Positions 1 to 6,741 of a stretch of 14,304 bases of DNA are shown here, piece after piece; within the stretch, counting starts at the first letter, position 1, and each line of letters opens with the position of its first letter. Made by a program: the position numbers and the translations under genes. The stretch is from Candidatus Omnitrophota bacterium (GTDB lineage: Bacteria > Omnitrophota > Gorgyraeia > Gygaellales > Profunditerraquicolaceae): contig JAUYEC010000187.1 of NCBI GenBank assembly GCA_030691585.1, positions 1 to 14,304 of the forward strand. Direction: 5' to 3'. Under the pieces are notes generated by a model. That model saw nothing but the letters and a program-made list of their open reading frames with translations, had not been told where the DNA came from and ran no database searches.

Positions 1-3
1 GAA

Positions 4-291
4 ATGGAGCTTGAGATCAACAGGCTGCTGGATTATCTTAAACTTGGGGCCGCTGCCGCTGCCGGGCCGATTCAGGAAGAAGAAGTGGAGAAGATCAAAA
101 AGTCTTTGGCGCAGCTGACGAAGCTTCCGTTATCCGTAAAAGAAAAAATAGAAAAACTCTTTGAGCAGACGAGCAGCGATATTACTAAGGCAGGCCCACT
201 CAAGGATGAATTGGATAAGTGGAACGTATACAAGGATTACGAAGACAGGTTTCTGGACCTGTTTAAGAAGACAAAGGATAAAAATAATTGA
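4..291 (+). CDS. Small charged helical protein of unknown function (possibly 5'-partial)
   Basis: I do not recognise this 95-residue protein. It is rich in Lys, Glu and Leu and reads as mostly alpha-helical. An Ala-rich patch (GAAAAAGP, residues about 15-22) links an N-terminal helix to a Lys/Glu-rich middle and C-terminus; there is no Cys, no signal peptide and no membrane segment. The frame is already open at base 1, so the ATG at 4 may be internal and the true start may lie upstream; no ribosome binding site can be judged. Its TGA overlaps the TTG of the next gene by four bases (TTGA), which suggests translational coupling in one operon. The function is unknown and the neighbours do not settle it. 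It could also be the C-terminal tail of a longer protein. Confidence 0.55.
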   Translation: MELEINRLLDYLKLGAAAAAGPIQEEEVEKIKKSLAQLTKLPLSVKEKIEKLFEQTSSDITKAGPLKDELDKWNVYKDYEDRFLDLFKKTKDKNN

Positions 292-920
292 CCCGGACAA
301 ACGGCAACATAAAAGCGATCATTTTTGACCTGGGTAATGTCCTGGTGGACTTTGATCACCGGGTTGCAGCAAACCGCATCGCTCAATACTGCAACAAGTC
401 CGCGCGGGATATCTACGATCTTTTTTTTGATTCCGAGACGACGCGTCTTTTCGAAGAAGGCAAGATATCCGAGGAAGATTTTTTTCTTAAGGTGAAGTCG
501 GCGCTGGACCTGGACCTGGATTTTTCCGGATTTGTGCCGATATGGAACGAGATCTTTTTCTTAAGCATTAAGAACCGCGCGGTTTACGCGTTGGCGGAAA
601 AATTAAAAAAACGCTACCGCACGGCGGTGCTGTCCAATATCAATTCCCTGCACTACGAATATATAAAGAAAACATTCCCCGTATTCGGCGCCTTCCATGA
701 GGTATTTACTTCCTGTCAGCTGGGTTTTATAAAACCCGACCACCGGATCTACGCCGGGGCCCTTTCCGCGCTGGGGGTCAGGGCCTGCGAGGCCTTTTAT
801 ACCGATGATAGGTTAGAGTTGATCGAGAGCGCAGCAAAGCTCGGCATCAGGTGCGCTACATTCAGCGGATTTGTTCAGCTGGAGACCGACCTGGCAGGCG
901 CTGGCATTAATATAAATTAA
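288..920 (+). CDS. HAD superfamily subfamily IA hydrolase (YihX-like phosphatase)
   Basis: A 210-residue soluble HAD phosphatase-like protein. Motif I is FDLGNVLVDFD with nucleophile Asp14. The acid two residues later is Gly16, as in the DLGNV/DLGGV (YihX-type) branch, rather than the usual second Asp. Motif II is the Ser116 of VLSN, motif III is Lys149 in GFIKPDHRIY, and motif IV is TDDR (Asp173, Asp174). The helical cap lies between motifs I and II. Members dephosphorylate small sugar phosphates or other metabolites; the substrate cannot be read from sequence. The start is TTG at 288, overlapping the previous stop, with AAAGGA about nine bases upstream. A later start would cut into motif I, so this start is favoured. 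hypE follows after four bases, pointing to one operon, although a HAD phosphatase is not a known hydrogenase maturation factor. Family call sure; specific function open. Confidence 0.88.
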   Translation: MTRTNGNIKAIIFDLGNVLVDFDHRVAANRIAQYCNKSARDIYDLFFDSETTRLFEEGKISEEDFFLKVKSALDLDLDFSGFVPIWNEIFFLSIKNRAVYALAEKLKKRYRTAVLSNINSLHYEYIKKTFPVFGAFHEVFTSCQLGFIKPDHRIYAGALSALGVRACEAFYTDDRLELIESAAKLGIRCATFSGFVQLETDLAGAGININ

Positions 921-924
921 AAAA

Positions 925-1932
925 ATGACAGACAAAAAAATACTGCTCGGCCACGGAGGCGGAGGCGTGCTTTCGCGGGAACTTATTAAAGGCCTGCTGC
1001 TTAAAAATCTGGATAATCCTATTCTTAAGGAATTATCCGACAGCGCCGTGGTCGGTTACCGGGAAAAAATCGCTTTTACCACGGATTCTTTTGTGGTCAG
1101 CCCGCTGGAGTTTTCCGGAGGAGATATCGGCAAGCTTGCGGTCTGCGGCACGGTTAACGACTTGGTGATGCAGGCAGCTGTCCCGGAGTATTTATCGTTA
1201 GCGCTGATCATTGAAGAGGGCTTAAGTTACCGGACACTCGAGAAGGTCGTGAATTCCGTTGCTTCCACTGCCCGGGCCTGCAGGGTGCGTGTTGTAACCG
1301 GGGATCTCAAGGTGGTTGAACGCGGCGCCTGCGATAAAATATTCATCAATACCTCCGGTATCGGCAGGGTGCTTAAAAACAGGAGCCTGTCATTGAAAAA
1401 TATCCGCGCCGGAGATAAAATAATCCTTACCGGCAGTATCGGCAGGCACGGCATGGCGGTGTTGGCCGGCAGGAAGGAACTGGGTGCCGGGTTTAATATT
1501 GCCAGCGACTGCGCCGCCTTAAACGGGCTATTGATCCCGGTTTTGAAAAAAACCGGCGCAATCAGATTTATGCGCGACCCCACGCGCGGAGGTATTGCCG
1601 GGGTGCTCAATGAAATGGCCGAAGGCACAAACCTTGGGATGATCATAGAAGAGAAGAATATTCCTCTGCCGCAAAAAGTGAGGGTTGCCTGTGAGCTATT
1701 GGGCATAGACCCGTTGATCCTGGCCAATGAAGGTGCCGCGGTGATGGCTGTTAGCTCCGAAGGCGCGGGGAAAGTTTTGAGCCTGTTACGCGCCCATCCT
1801 TTGGCTAGGCAGGCGCGGGTCATCGGGGCAGTCTCTAAAAAGGAGCGCGGCCGCCTGATATTGAATACAGTAGTCGGCACCCGGCGCGTCGTTGATATGC
1901 CTGCGGGTGAACTTTTACCGAGGATATGTTGA
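925..1932 (+). CDS. hypE: [NiFe]-hydrogenase maturation factor HypE
   Basis: HypE, 335 residues, the usual full length. It is the ATP-dependent dehydratase that turns a carbamoyl group, placed on its C-terminal Cys by HypF, into a thiocyanate; this becomes the CN ligand of the [NiFe] active site. The family signature is complete: N-terminal glycine-rich LLGHGGGG, the TDSFVVSPLEFSGGDIGKLA block, GTVNDL, TGDLKVV, ATP-site MRDPTRGGIAGVLNE and LANEG, and the obligatory C-terminal PRIC with Cys335 as last residue. It belongs to the PurM/AIR synthetase fold. The gene starts four bases after the HAD gene with no clear Shine-Dalgarno, only an A-rich leader, and ends one base before the next start. 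No hypA, B, C, D or F lies in the window, so its partners should sit upstream or elsewhere. Its presence implies the organism makes at least one [NiFe] hydrogenase. Confidence 0.97.
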   Translation: MTDKKILLGHGGGGVLSRELIKGLLLKNLDNPILKELSDSAVVGYREKIAFTTDSFVVSPLEFSGGDIGKLAVCGTVNDLVMQAAVPEYLSLALIIEEGLSYRTLEKVVNSVASTARACRVRVVTGDLKVVERGACDKIFINTSGIGRVLKNRSLSLKNIRAGDKIILTGSIGRHGMAVLAGRKELGAGFNIASDCAALNGLLIPVLKKTGAIRFMRDPTRGGIAGVLNEMAEGTNLGMIIEEKNIPLPQKVRVACELLGIDPLILANEGAAVMAVSSEGAGKVLSLLRAHPLARQARVIGAVSKKERGRLILNTVVGTRRVVDMPAGELLPRIC

Positions 1933-1933
1933 G

Positions 1934-2668
1934 ATGAAGACAGCTAGATATCAGGGAAGATTTTATCGCGACTGGACGCAGGCCAAGGATCTGCACGTTT
2001 CCCACATTGCAGCCAAAGAAACGGACCTGGAGATATTGACTAATAAACGGCTGGACAGGGAACTTGTGGAAGAGCGCATCCGGGCATACCGCTGGGATAT
2101 AGAGAACTATATCACTAAAGACTACCGGTTTTTGACCAGCCTCAAGCCCTTGTCCGTAGAGCTTAACGCTCCGCTCATCATAAGAGAGATGTCGCTGCAG
2201 TCGCAAAAAGTCAATGTCGGTCCGATGGCCTGCGTTGCCGGAGCGGTGGCGGAATTTTTAGGCAGGGATCTTTTGAAAAAAGGCTATAAGGACGTGATCA
2301 TTGAAAACGGCGGCGACATATTCATAAAATCAAGCTCAGTCCGGCGCATCGGCATTTATGCCGGCAGGTCGCGGTTGTGGAGCAACATAAAATTAATAAT
2401 CAGGCCAAAAGAGACGCCTCTGGGCGTTTGCACTTCTTCCGGCACAATAGGCCATTCTTTAAGTTTCGGCTGTGCCGACAGCGTGGTGATCGTCTCCAAA
2501 AATACCCTGCTCGCGGATGCCGCGGCCACTGCCTGCGCCAACCGCATAAATTCCAAATACGATATGCAAAAGGCGCTGGACTTCGCCCGTTCCATAAAAG
2601 GGGTCCTGGGTGTAGTGATCATACTAAAAAATGATCTCTTAAGCTGGGGAAAAATAGAGCTCGACTAA
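1934..2668 (+). CDS. UPF0280 family protein (ApbE-like fold)
   Basis: A 244-residue UPF0280 protein, a family structurally related to ApbE flavin transferases but without an established biochemical role. Family landmarks are the central VNVGPMACVAGAVAEFLG block, then VIIENGGDIFI, the GVCTSSGTIGHSLSFGCADSV stretch, and ADAAATACANRI near the end, which mirrors the ADALATA segment of ApbE proteins. I chose ATG 1934 over in-frame starts inside hypE because the conserved protein begins with MKTARYQGRFYR and the ATG sits one base after the hypE stop. A weak GAG precedes it. The spacing implies translational coupling with hypE. A role in flavin or metal-centre maturation is a guess from fold and neighbourhood only. 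The antiporter gene follows after eight bases. Confidence 0.9.
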   Translation: MKTARYQGRFYRDWTQAKDLHVSHIAAKETDLEILTNKRLDRELVEERIRAYRWDIENYITKDYRFLTSLKPLSVELNAPLIIREMSLQSQKVNVGPMACVAGAVAEFLGRDLLKKGYKDVIIENGGDIFIKSSSVRRIGIYAGRSRLWSNIKLIIRPKETPLGVCTSSGTIGHSLSFGCADSVVIVSKNTLLADAAATACANRINSKYDMQKALDFARSIKGVLGVVIILKNDLLSWGKIELD

Positions 2669-2676
2669 TCACATTA

Positions 2677-4407
2677 ATGCGTTACTTCAGCGAACAAAAC
2701 ATCTATATATTCCTGATCCAGCTTTTCCTGCTCTTGGGCCTGGCACGGGTATTGGGAGAAGTATTTCGCAGATGGAAACAGCCTGCCCTGACTGCTGAGA
2801 TACTGGTTGGAATTTTATTGGGGCCCACTATACTCGGCAGATATTTGCCGCCTGCCTACAACTTCATCTTTCCTCAAGACGCGGTCCAGATAAACATGCT
2901 GGACACGGTCACCTGGCTCGGCCTGCTTTTTTTTCTCCTGGAGATCGGGCTCAAGGTGGATTTCACCAGCGCCTGGAAACATAGAGGCAAAGCGCTGAAG
3001 ATCGCTGTTACAGACATCATCGTACCGATGGCCCTGGGGCTGGCTTGCAGTTTTCTGCTGCCGGACCGCTACCTGGTTGACCCCGGCCAAAGGCTGCTCT
3101 TCGCGTTTTTTATGGCTACGGTAATGACCATCAGCGCCATGCCCATAACCATAAGAGCCCTGGCCGACCTGAATCTTATCAAGACCGACCTGGGGTATCT
3201 AATCATGTCGGCGCTTTCCGTCAATGAGATCATCGGCTGGATCATCTTTACGCTGATCCTGGGGTCTTTCACCCACATTAGCGGACAGGCCGAAAAATTG
3301 TTCACTTCGCTTGTGATGGTCACCAGCTTTACTTTTCTCTGCCTGAGCGTGGGCAGGCGCCTTACTGACGCGGCTATCCGTAAAATAAAAGAATACAGCA
3401 TGCCGGAGCCGGGGGCGTCACTGACTTTTCTCTGCCTCTTGGGATTTTTATGCGGGGCGGTCTTCCAGATGATCGGGATGCACGCGCTCCTGGGTTTTTT
3501 TATCGCCGGCATCATGGCCGGAGAAGCCAAGGCCCTTTCCGAGCGCACGCGCCAGGTGATCTCCCAGATGGTCTATGCCATATTTGTGCCCTTGTTTTTT
3601 GCCGGCATAGGGCTGAAGGTCGATTTTTTCGCTAATTTTAATATAATTCTCGTCCTATTTGTCACGCTGGTCGGTATTTTTGCCAAATTCTCCGGAGCCT
3701 GGCTCGGCGCGCGCCTGGCCGGGCTTTCCAGGGAGTCCAGGATGCCGGTGGCCATCGCCCACATTCCCGGCGGGTCCATGGAAATAGTCATAGGCATTGT
3801 TGCTTTAAGATACGGTTTCATCAGCGAGTCGGTATTTGTGGCCATCGTGTTCGGCGGTATAGTCTCTGCCGCCATTCTCGGGCCCTGGCTAAAGTTTTCC
3901 ATCGTTAACAGAAAGAAAACAAGCGCCCTGGAATTCTTTTCTAAGAGCGATATTATTCCGGAGTTGAAAGCGCACGACAGAGATTCTGCTATCAATGAAC
4001 TCTGCGTCCTGGCTTCTGGAGCGCAAGGAAGCGCGGACGCGGATAAATTATTTTCTCAGGTCCAGCAGCGCGAAAAGATGATGGGGACCGCCCTGGAAGA
4101 TGGTGTTGCCGTACCCCACGCCAGGTTGAATTTATTACCGCGGCCGGTAATCGTTTTCGGCAGGTCGGCCCGGGGCATAGATTGGAATTCGCCCGACGGC
4201 AAGCTTACCCAGTTTGTTTTTTTAATATTGACGCCCAAAAAAGACGATGATTCCCAGATCCAGATCTTGAGGATAATCTCCAGGATGATGCAGGATAAAA
4301 CCAACAGGGAGAGCCTGGCCAGGGCCGATGACGCCGCGGCTATCTGGGAGATATTCTTGGAGATATTGGCTCCGCAGCACGTGCTGAAAAACAAGGCATC
4401 CGGATAA
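2677..4407 (+). CDS. CPA2-type cation:proton antiporter fused to a PTS EIIA (type 2) domain
   Basis: A 576-residue inner-membrane protein. Residues about 1-410 form a multi-helix Na+/K+:H+ exchanger of the CPA2 (KefB/NapA-like) family, with ALTAEILVGILLGPTILG early, the TISAMPITIRALADL unwound-helix region, and PGGSMEIVIG near the end of the membrane part. At the ion-binding helix, where electrogenic relatives have Asp-Asp and many electroneutral ones Asn-Asp, this protein has Asn183-Glu184. Residues about 420-570 are a PTS fructose/mannitol-type EIIA domain with the phospho-acceptor His481 in GVAVPHARLN. The fusion suggests ion exchange is gated by phosphorylation from a PTS or nitrogen-PTS relay. 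The start is ATG 2677, eight bases after the UPF0280 stop, with no good Shine-Dalgarno. It is the last gene of the first cluster. Family confidence is high; the transported ion is unknown. Confidence 0.92.
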   Translation: MRYFSEQNIYIFLIQLFLLLGLARVLGEVFRRWKQPALTAEILVGILLGPTILGRYLPPAYNFIFPQDAVQINMLDTVTWLGLLFFLLEIGLKVDFTSAWKHRGKALKIAVTDIIVPMALGLACSFLLPDRYLVDPGQRLLFAFFMATVMTISAMPITIRALADLNLIKTDLGYLIMSALSVNEIIGWIIFTLILGSFTHISGQAEKLFTSLVMVTSFTFLCLSVGRRLTDAAIRKIKEYSMPEPGASLTFLCLLGFLCGAVFQMIGMHALLGFFIAGIMAGEAKALSERTRQVISQMVYAIFVPLFFAGIGLKVDFFANFNIILVLFVTLVGIFAKFSGAWLGARLAGLSRESRMPVAIAHIPGGSMEIVIGIVALRYGFISESVFVAIVFGGIVSAAILGPWLKFSIVNRKKTSALEFFSKSDIIPELKAHDRDSAINELCVLASGAQGSADADKLFSQVQQREKMMGTALEDGVAVPHARLNLLPRPVIVFGRSARGIDWNSPDGKLTQFVFLILTPKKDDDSQIQILRIISRMMQDKTNRESLARADDAAAIWEIFLEILAPQHVLKNKASG

Positions 4408-4412
4408 AAAAA

Positions 4413-4446
4413 TTTTTCCGGCCGCCGCGGTTTTACGACGGAAAAA
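4413..4446. repeat. Stem-loop just after the antiporter gene
   Basis: TTTTTCCG at 4413-4420 pairs with CGGAAAAA at 4439-4446, six bases past the antiporter stop codon. A GC-rich loop carries a nested CCGC/GCGG. A second small hairpin (ACGG/CCGT) follows and ends in ATTTTT at 4454. It may protect the 3' end of the transcript or act as a weak terminator. It is weaker than the stem at 4581. Confidence 0.4.
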
Positions 4447-4468
4447 CACCGTATTTTTCAAATAATAC

Positions 4469-4497
4469 TTGACAACCGCCGCAGGTTATGATAAAAA
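4469..4497 (+). promoter_or_regulatory. Weak candidate sigma-70 promoter upstream of the terminator
   Basis: TTGACA (4469-4474) is a perfect -35 hexamer. Seventeen bases on is TAAAAA (4492-4497), a 4/6 match to the -10 hexamer. A better-looking TATGAT at 4487 sits only 12 bases from the -35, too close to use. If real, it would start an RNA of about 115 bases that ends at the terminator at 4581-4618, either a small RNA or an attenuated leader for the ATP-grasp/kamA genes. Confidence 0.3.
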
Positions 4498-4558
4498 AAT
4501 GACAACAGTTATAAAATAATAATGATTTGACGGGCATTTGGGAGGCAGGGGTAATAAA

Positions 4559-4582
4559 TTGGAAAAACCAGGCGCGAATTAA
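4559..4582 (+). other. Possible 7-codon leader peptide ending at a terminator
   Basis: GGAGG at 4541-4545 is followed, 13 bases later, by TTG at 4559 opening a seven-codon frame (MEKPGAN) whose TAA (4580-4582) overlaps the first two bases of the terminator stem. The layout resembles transcription attenuation by a leader peptide. However, the spacing is long, the start is TTG, and the codons show no obvious regulatory run. It could easily be chance. Confidence 0.2.
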
Positions 4583-4618
4583 AGGGCTCTTAAAAATACC
4601 AGAGCCCTTTTATTTTTT
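4581..4618 (+). terminator. Strong Rho-independent terminator
   Basis: A perfect 10-base-pair stem, AAAGGGCTCT (4581-4590) with AGAGCCCTTT (4601-4610), has a 10-base loop and is followed by TATTTTTT (4611-4618). It lies 173 bases past the antiporter stop and 87 bases before the ATP-grasp start, and I see no convincing promoter after it. So it is either the end of the upstream transcript or an attenuator that controls entry into the downstream operon. Confidence 0.85.
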
Positions 4619-4651
4619 GCGCCGGAGTAATTTTGATTTTTTGAGGGTTAA

Positions 4652-4712
4652 ATGAACCCCTCGACTATGCTCGGGGTTCATCATGAGCGAGTGAAGCGAG
4701 TCGAATGATGAA
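4652..4712. repeat. Two-part palindromic element overlapping an ATP-grasp start codon
   Basis: Two overlapping inverted repeats occur here. The first is ATGAACCCC (4652-4660) with GGGGTTCAT (4673-4681). The second is TTCATCAT (4677-4684) with ATGATGAA (4705-4712), whose right arm contains the start codon of the next gene. They share 4677-4681, so only one stem can form at a time. The 11-mer ACCCCTCGACT at 4656-4666 recurs inverted in both folC insertions (12785-12795 and 13183-13193), and GAGTCGAA is also shared, so this looks like a diverged member of the same repeat family. No Shine-Dalgarno is visible before the gene it abuts. Confidence 0.65.
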
Positions 4713-5697
4713 AAAAGTCGGACTGGCATACGATTTAAAAACAGATTATCGCTTTAAAGCCGGCGATCCGCCGGATGCAAACGCGGAATTTGATAATCCA
4801 TCGACTATAGACGTGGTCGTCGGAGCCATTGAATCCCAGGGGTTTGAGGTTAAAAGGATCGGCAACGCGGAAAAAGTCCTTGAGACGATAGACAACCTGG
4901 ATGTAGATATTGTTTTTAATATTTCCGAGGGCCTCTCGGGAAGAAACCGCGAGTCGCAGGTCCCGGTGCTTCTTGAAATGCGCGGCATTCCTTTTGTCGG
5001 ATCAGACGCTCTTACTCTGGGTGCGACCCTGGATAAGGTCATGGCCAAGAAGATATTTATCGCAGACGGCATACCGACGCCGAAATTTTTTGAAGTCCGC
5101 GCGATCAGTGATCTGGCTAACACCGATCACTGCTGCTTTCCCATGATCGTCAAGCCCCGCTTTGAAGGTTCTTCAAAGGGCCTGAGTGAACGCTCCCGCG
5201 TCGCCAGCCCCGAAGAGCTAAAAAGACAGGTGGAGCTGATCCTGGATACCTATAAACAGCCGGCGCTGGTAGAGGAGTTTATTTCAGGCACAGAGTTCAC
5301 CGTGGCCGTGGTTGGTAATGATCCGCCGGAAGTGCTGCCTATTGTCCAGGTCCAGATAGACGGAAAACTTAACCTTGAAGATATGTTTTATACTTTCGCG
5401 CGCATCGCATCAGACAAACTTCAGTATGTTTGTCCTGCTTGCATCAGCAAAGAATTGACAGCTAAGATCTCCGATTATGCGTTAAGGACTTATAACGCGG
5501 TAGAATGCCGTGATTTTGGCAGGATAGATTTCAGGGTGGATAAAGAAGGCAATCCATATGTGTTGGAAATAAACCCTTTGCCGTCCTTGTCCACGGAAGA
5601 CGTGTTTATGCTGGTGGCAAAAACTATCGGTACCTCTTACGAACGCATGATCGGCAGGATCATAAATTCTGCCTTGAAACGTTATAATATAATTTAA
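4705..5697 (+). CDS. D-Ala-D-Ala-ligase-like ATP-grasp carboxylate-amine ligase (first of tandem pair)
   Basis: A 330-residue soluble ATP-grasp protein of the D-alanine:D-alanine ligase superfamily. The Rossmann-like N-domain starts MMKKVGLAYDLK and includes VDIVFNISEG and GIPFVGSDALTLGATLDKVMAKK. Then come the ATP-grasp segments FPMIVKP, the phosphate-loop-like EGSSKGLS, VEEFISGTEFTV, and the metal-binding C-terminal GRIDFRV and LEINPLPSL. True Ddl enzymes have an N-terminal HGGxSxE block, a GSSVG loop and an ENT-type C-terminal motif. Here the first is absent, the loop is GSSKG and the third is EINPLP, so a different substrate pair is likely. Members join a carboxylate to an amine through an acyl phosphate. 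A paralogue and kamA follow at once. The ATG at 4705 (or 4708) lies in the arm of a palindromic element with no Shine-Dalgarno. The fold is sure; the substrate is unknown. Confidence 0.9.
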   Translation: MMKKVGLAYDLKTDYRFKAGDPPDANAEFDNPSTIDVVVGAIESQGFEVKRIGNAEKVLETIDNLDVDIVFNISEGLSGRNRESQVPVLLEMRGIPFVGSDALTLGATLDKVMAKKIFIADGIPTPKFFEVRAISDLANTDHCCFPMIVKPRFEGSSKGLSERSRVASPEELKRQVELILDTYKQPALVEEFISGTEFTVAVVGNDPPEVLPIVQVQIDGKLNLEDMFYTFARIASDKLQYVCPACISKELTAKISDYALRTYNAVECRDFGRIDFRVDKEGNPYVLEINPLPSLSTEDVFMLVAKTIGTSYERMIGRIINSALKRYNII

Positions 5698-5703
5698 GTG
5701 TAA

Positions 5704-5724
5704 GGACAGGTTTTAAACCTGTCC
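5704..5724. repeat. Palindromic repeat (GGACAGGTTT type), copy 1
   Basis: GGACAGGTTT (5704-5713) and AAACCTGTCC (5715-5724) form a perfect 10-base-pair stem with a one-base centre, continuing on the right as CTACAA to 5730. It is a shortened copy of the 33-base palindrome at 10785-10817, with the left TTGTAG end lost. It fills the gap between the two ATP-grasp genes and ends four bases before the next ATG, exactly where a ribosome binding site would be expected. There is no T-run, so it is not a standard terminator. Confidence 0.8.
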
Positions 5725-5733
5725 CTACAAATA

Positions 5734-6741
5734 ATGATGAAAGTTGCATTGACCTATAATCTTAAAAAAAAGGATAACGCGTTGCCGCAAGATTATTTCT
5801 CGGAATGTGATTCCCAGGAAACGATTGACGCCATTGTAGGGGCGCTGGGCAGATTAGGCCATGTTGTTGAGCCCCTGGAGGCAGAGCGCCCGAACCTCCT
5901 GCGCTATTTCCGCTCTAACCGCGTGGATATGGTCTTTAATATCGCCGAGGGAAGGCAAAGCAGGCTGCGCGAATCCGAGGTCCCGGCTTTATTGGATTAC
6001 CTTAATATCCCCTATACCGGCTCCGGTTCTTTTTCTCTGGCGCTGGCTTTGAACAAAGCTCTTACCAAAAAAATATTAAAGGCGGAAAATATCCCCACGC
6101 CGCGCTTTCAGATTTTCACCAAAGGCAGCGAGAAAATGGATCCGTCTCTTGCGTTTCCTTTGATCGTCAAGCCTAACTGCGAAGGTTCAGCCAAAGGGAT
6201 CAGCCTTTCAAGCGTGGTCAGGGACCAGGAGACGCTTTTTAGAAAGATCAAGGAAGTCATTTCGGTTTATAAACAGCCGGCGCTGGCCGAGGAATTTATA
6301 GACGGCAAAGAATTGACCGTGGGCATACTGGAGAACGGCAAGACCGTTATCCTGCCTGTCCTGGAGATAGATTTTTCAACTTGCGGTGCAAGCGGAGAAT
6401 ATTTTTATTCCTGGCGGATGAAAGAACACCAGGGAAATAAAGAATTGGGCCTGGCGCCCACATTCCACTGTCCGGCCAGGCTCGACCGGCAGACCGAAGC
6501 CAGGGTAAAAGAGGCCGCTTTAAGGACACATCACGCCGTGGGTTGTTTTGATATTTCGCGCACCGATATCCGCCTGGATAAAGACAATATCCCGTATGTA
6601 TTAGAGATAAATCCTTTGCCCGGGCTTGACCCCCGGGAGTCCAATTTTCCCGTCATGGCCTATGCCGCGGGGATGACCTACGAAGAACTTATCGAAGCCA
6701 TCTTGATGAGCGCGCATAAGCGGAGAAAGGGGCTAAATTGA
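5734..6741 (+). CDS. D-Ala-D-Ala-ligase-like ATP-grasp carboxylate-amine ligase (second of tandem pair)
   Basis: A 335-residue paralogue of the preceding gene, alignable from end to end: MMKVALTYNLK, VDMVFNIAEG, NIPYTGSGSFSLALALNKALTKK, FPLIVKP, EGSAKGIS, AEEFIDGKELTV and LEINPLPGLDP. The phosphate-loop-like motif has Ala where its partner has Ser. The DxGRID metal-site region reads ISRTDIR. An insert around residues 215-240, including EYFYSWRMKEHQGNKELG, is longer than in the partner and is a likely specificity difference. The gene duplicated and diverged, so the two enzymes probably add different building blocks or act in sequence. It starts ATG 5734 (or 5737) directly after a palindromic repeat, with no Shine-Dalgarno, and overlaps the kamA start (TTGA). 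Ligase class sure; D-Ala-D-Ala activity unlikely. Confidence 0.9.
   Translation: MMKVALTYNLKKKDNALPQDYFSECDSQETIDAIVGALGRLGHVVEPLEAERPNLLRYFRSNRVDMVFNIAEGRQSRLRESEVPALLDYLNIPYTGSGSFSLALALNKALTKKILKAENIPTPRFQIFTKGSEKMDPSLAFPLIVKPNCEGSAKGISLSSVVRDQETLFRKIKEVISVYKQPALAEEFIDGKELTVGILENGKTVILPVLEIDFSTCGASGEYFYSWRMKEHQGNKELGLAPTFHCPARLDRQTEARVKEAALRTHHAVGCFDISRTDIRLDKDNIPYVLEINPLPGLDPRESNFPVMAYAAGMTYEELIEAILMSAHKRRKGLN

Noticed and set aside
1227..1880. Minus-strand open frame of 217 codons
   Set aside because: It is antisense to the core of hypE, whose motifs are complete on the plus strand; no ribosome binding site or family match is seen.
4469..4492. TTGACA with TATGAT as a strong promoter
   Set aside because: The two hexamers are only 12 bases apart, too close for sigma-70; only the weaker TAAAAA at 17 bases is kept as a candidate.
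4705..6741. Calling the two ATP-grasp genes ddl (D-alanine:D-alanine ligase)
   Set aside because: The N-terminal Glu motif, the GSSVG loop and the ENT-type motif of true Ddl are changed in both, and no cell-wall genes are adjacent, so only the superfamily is claimed.
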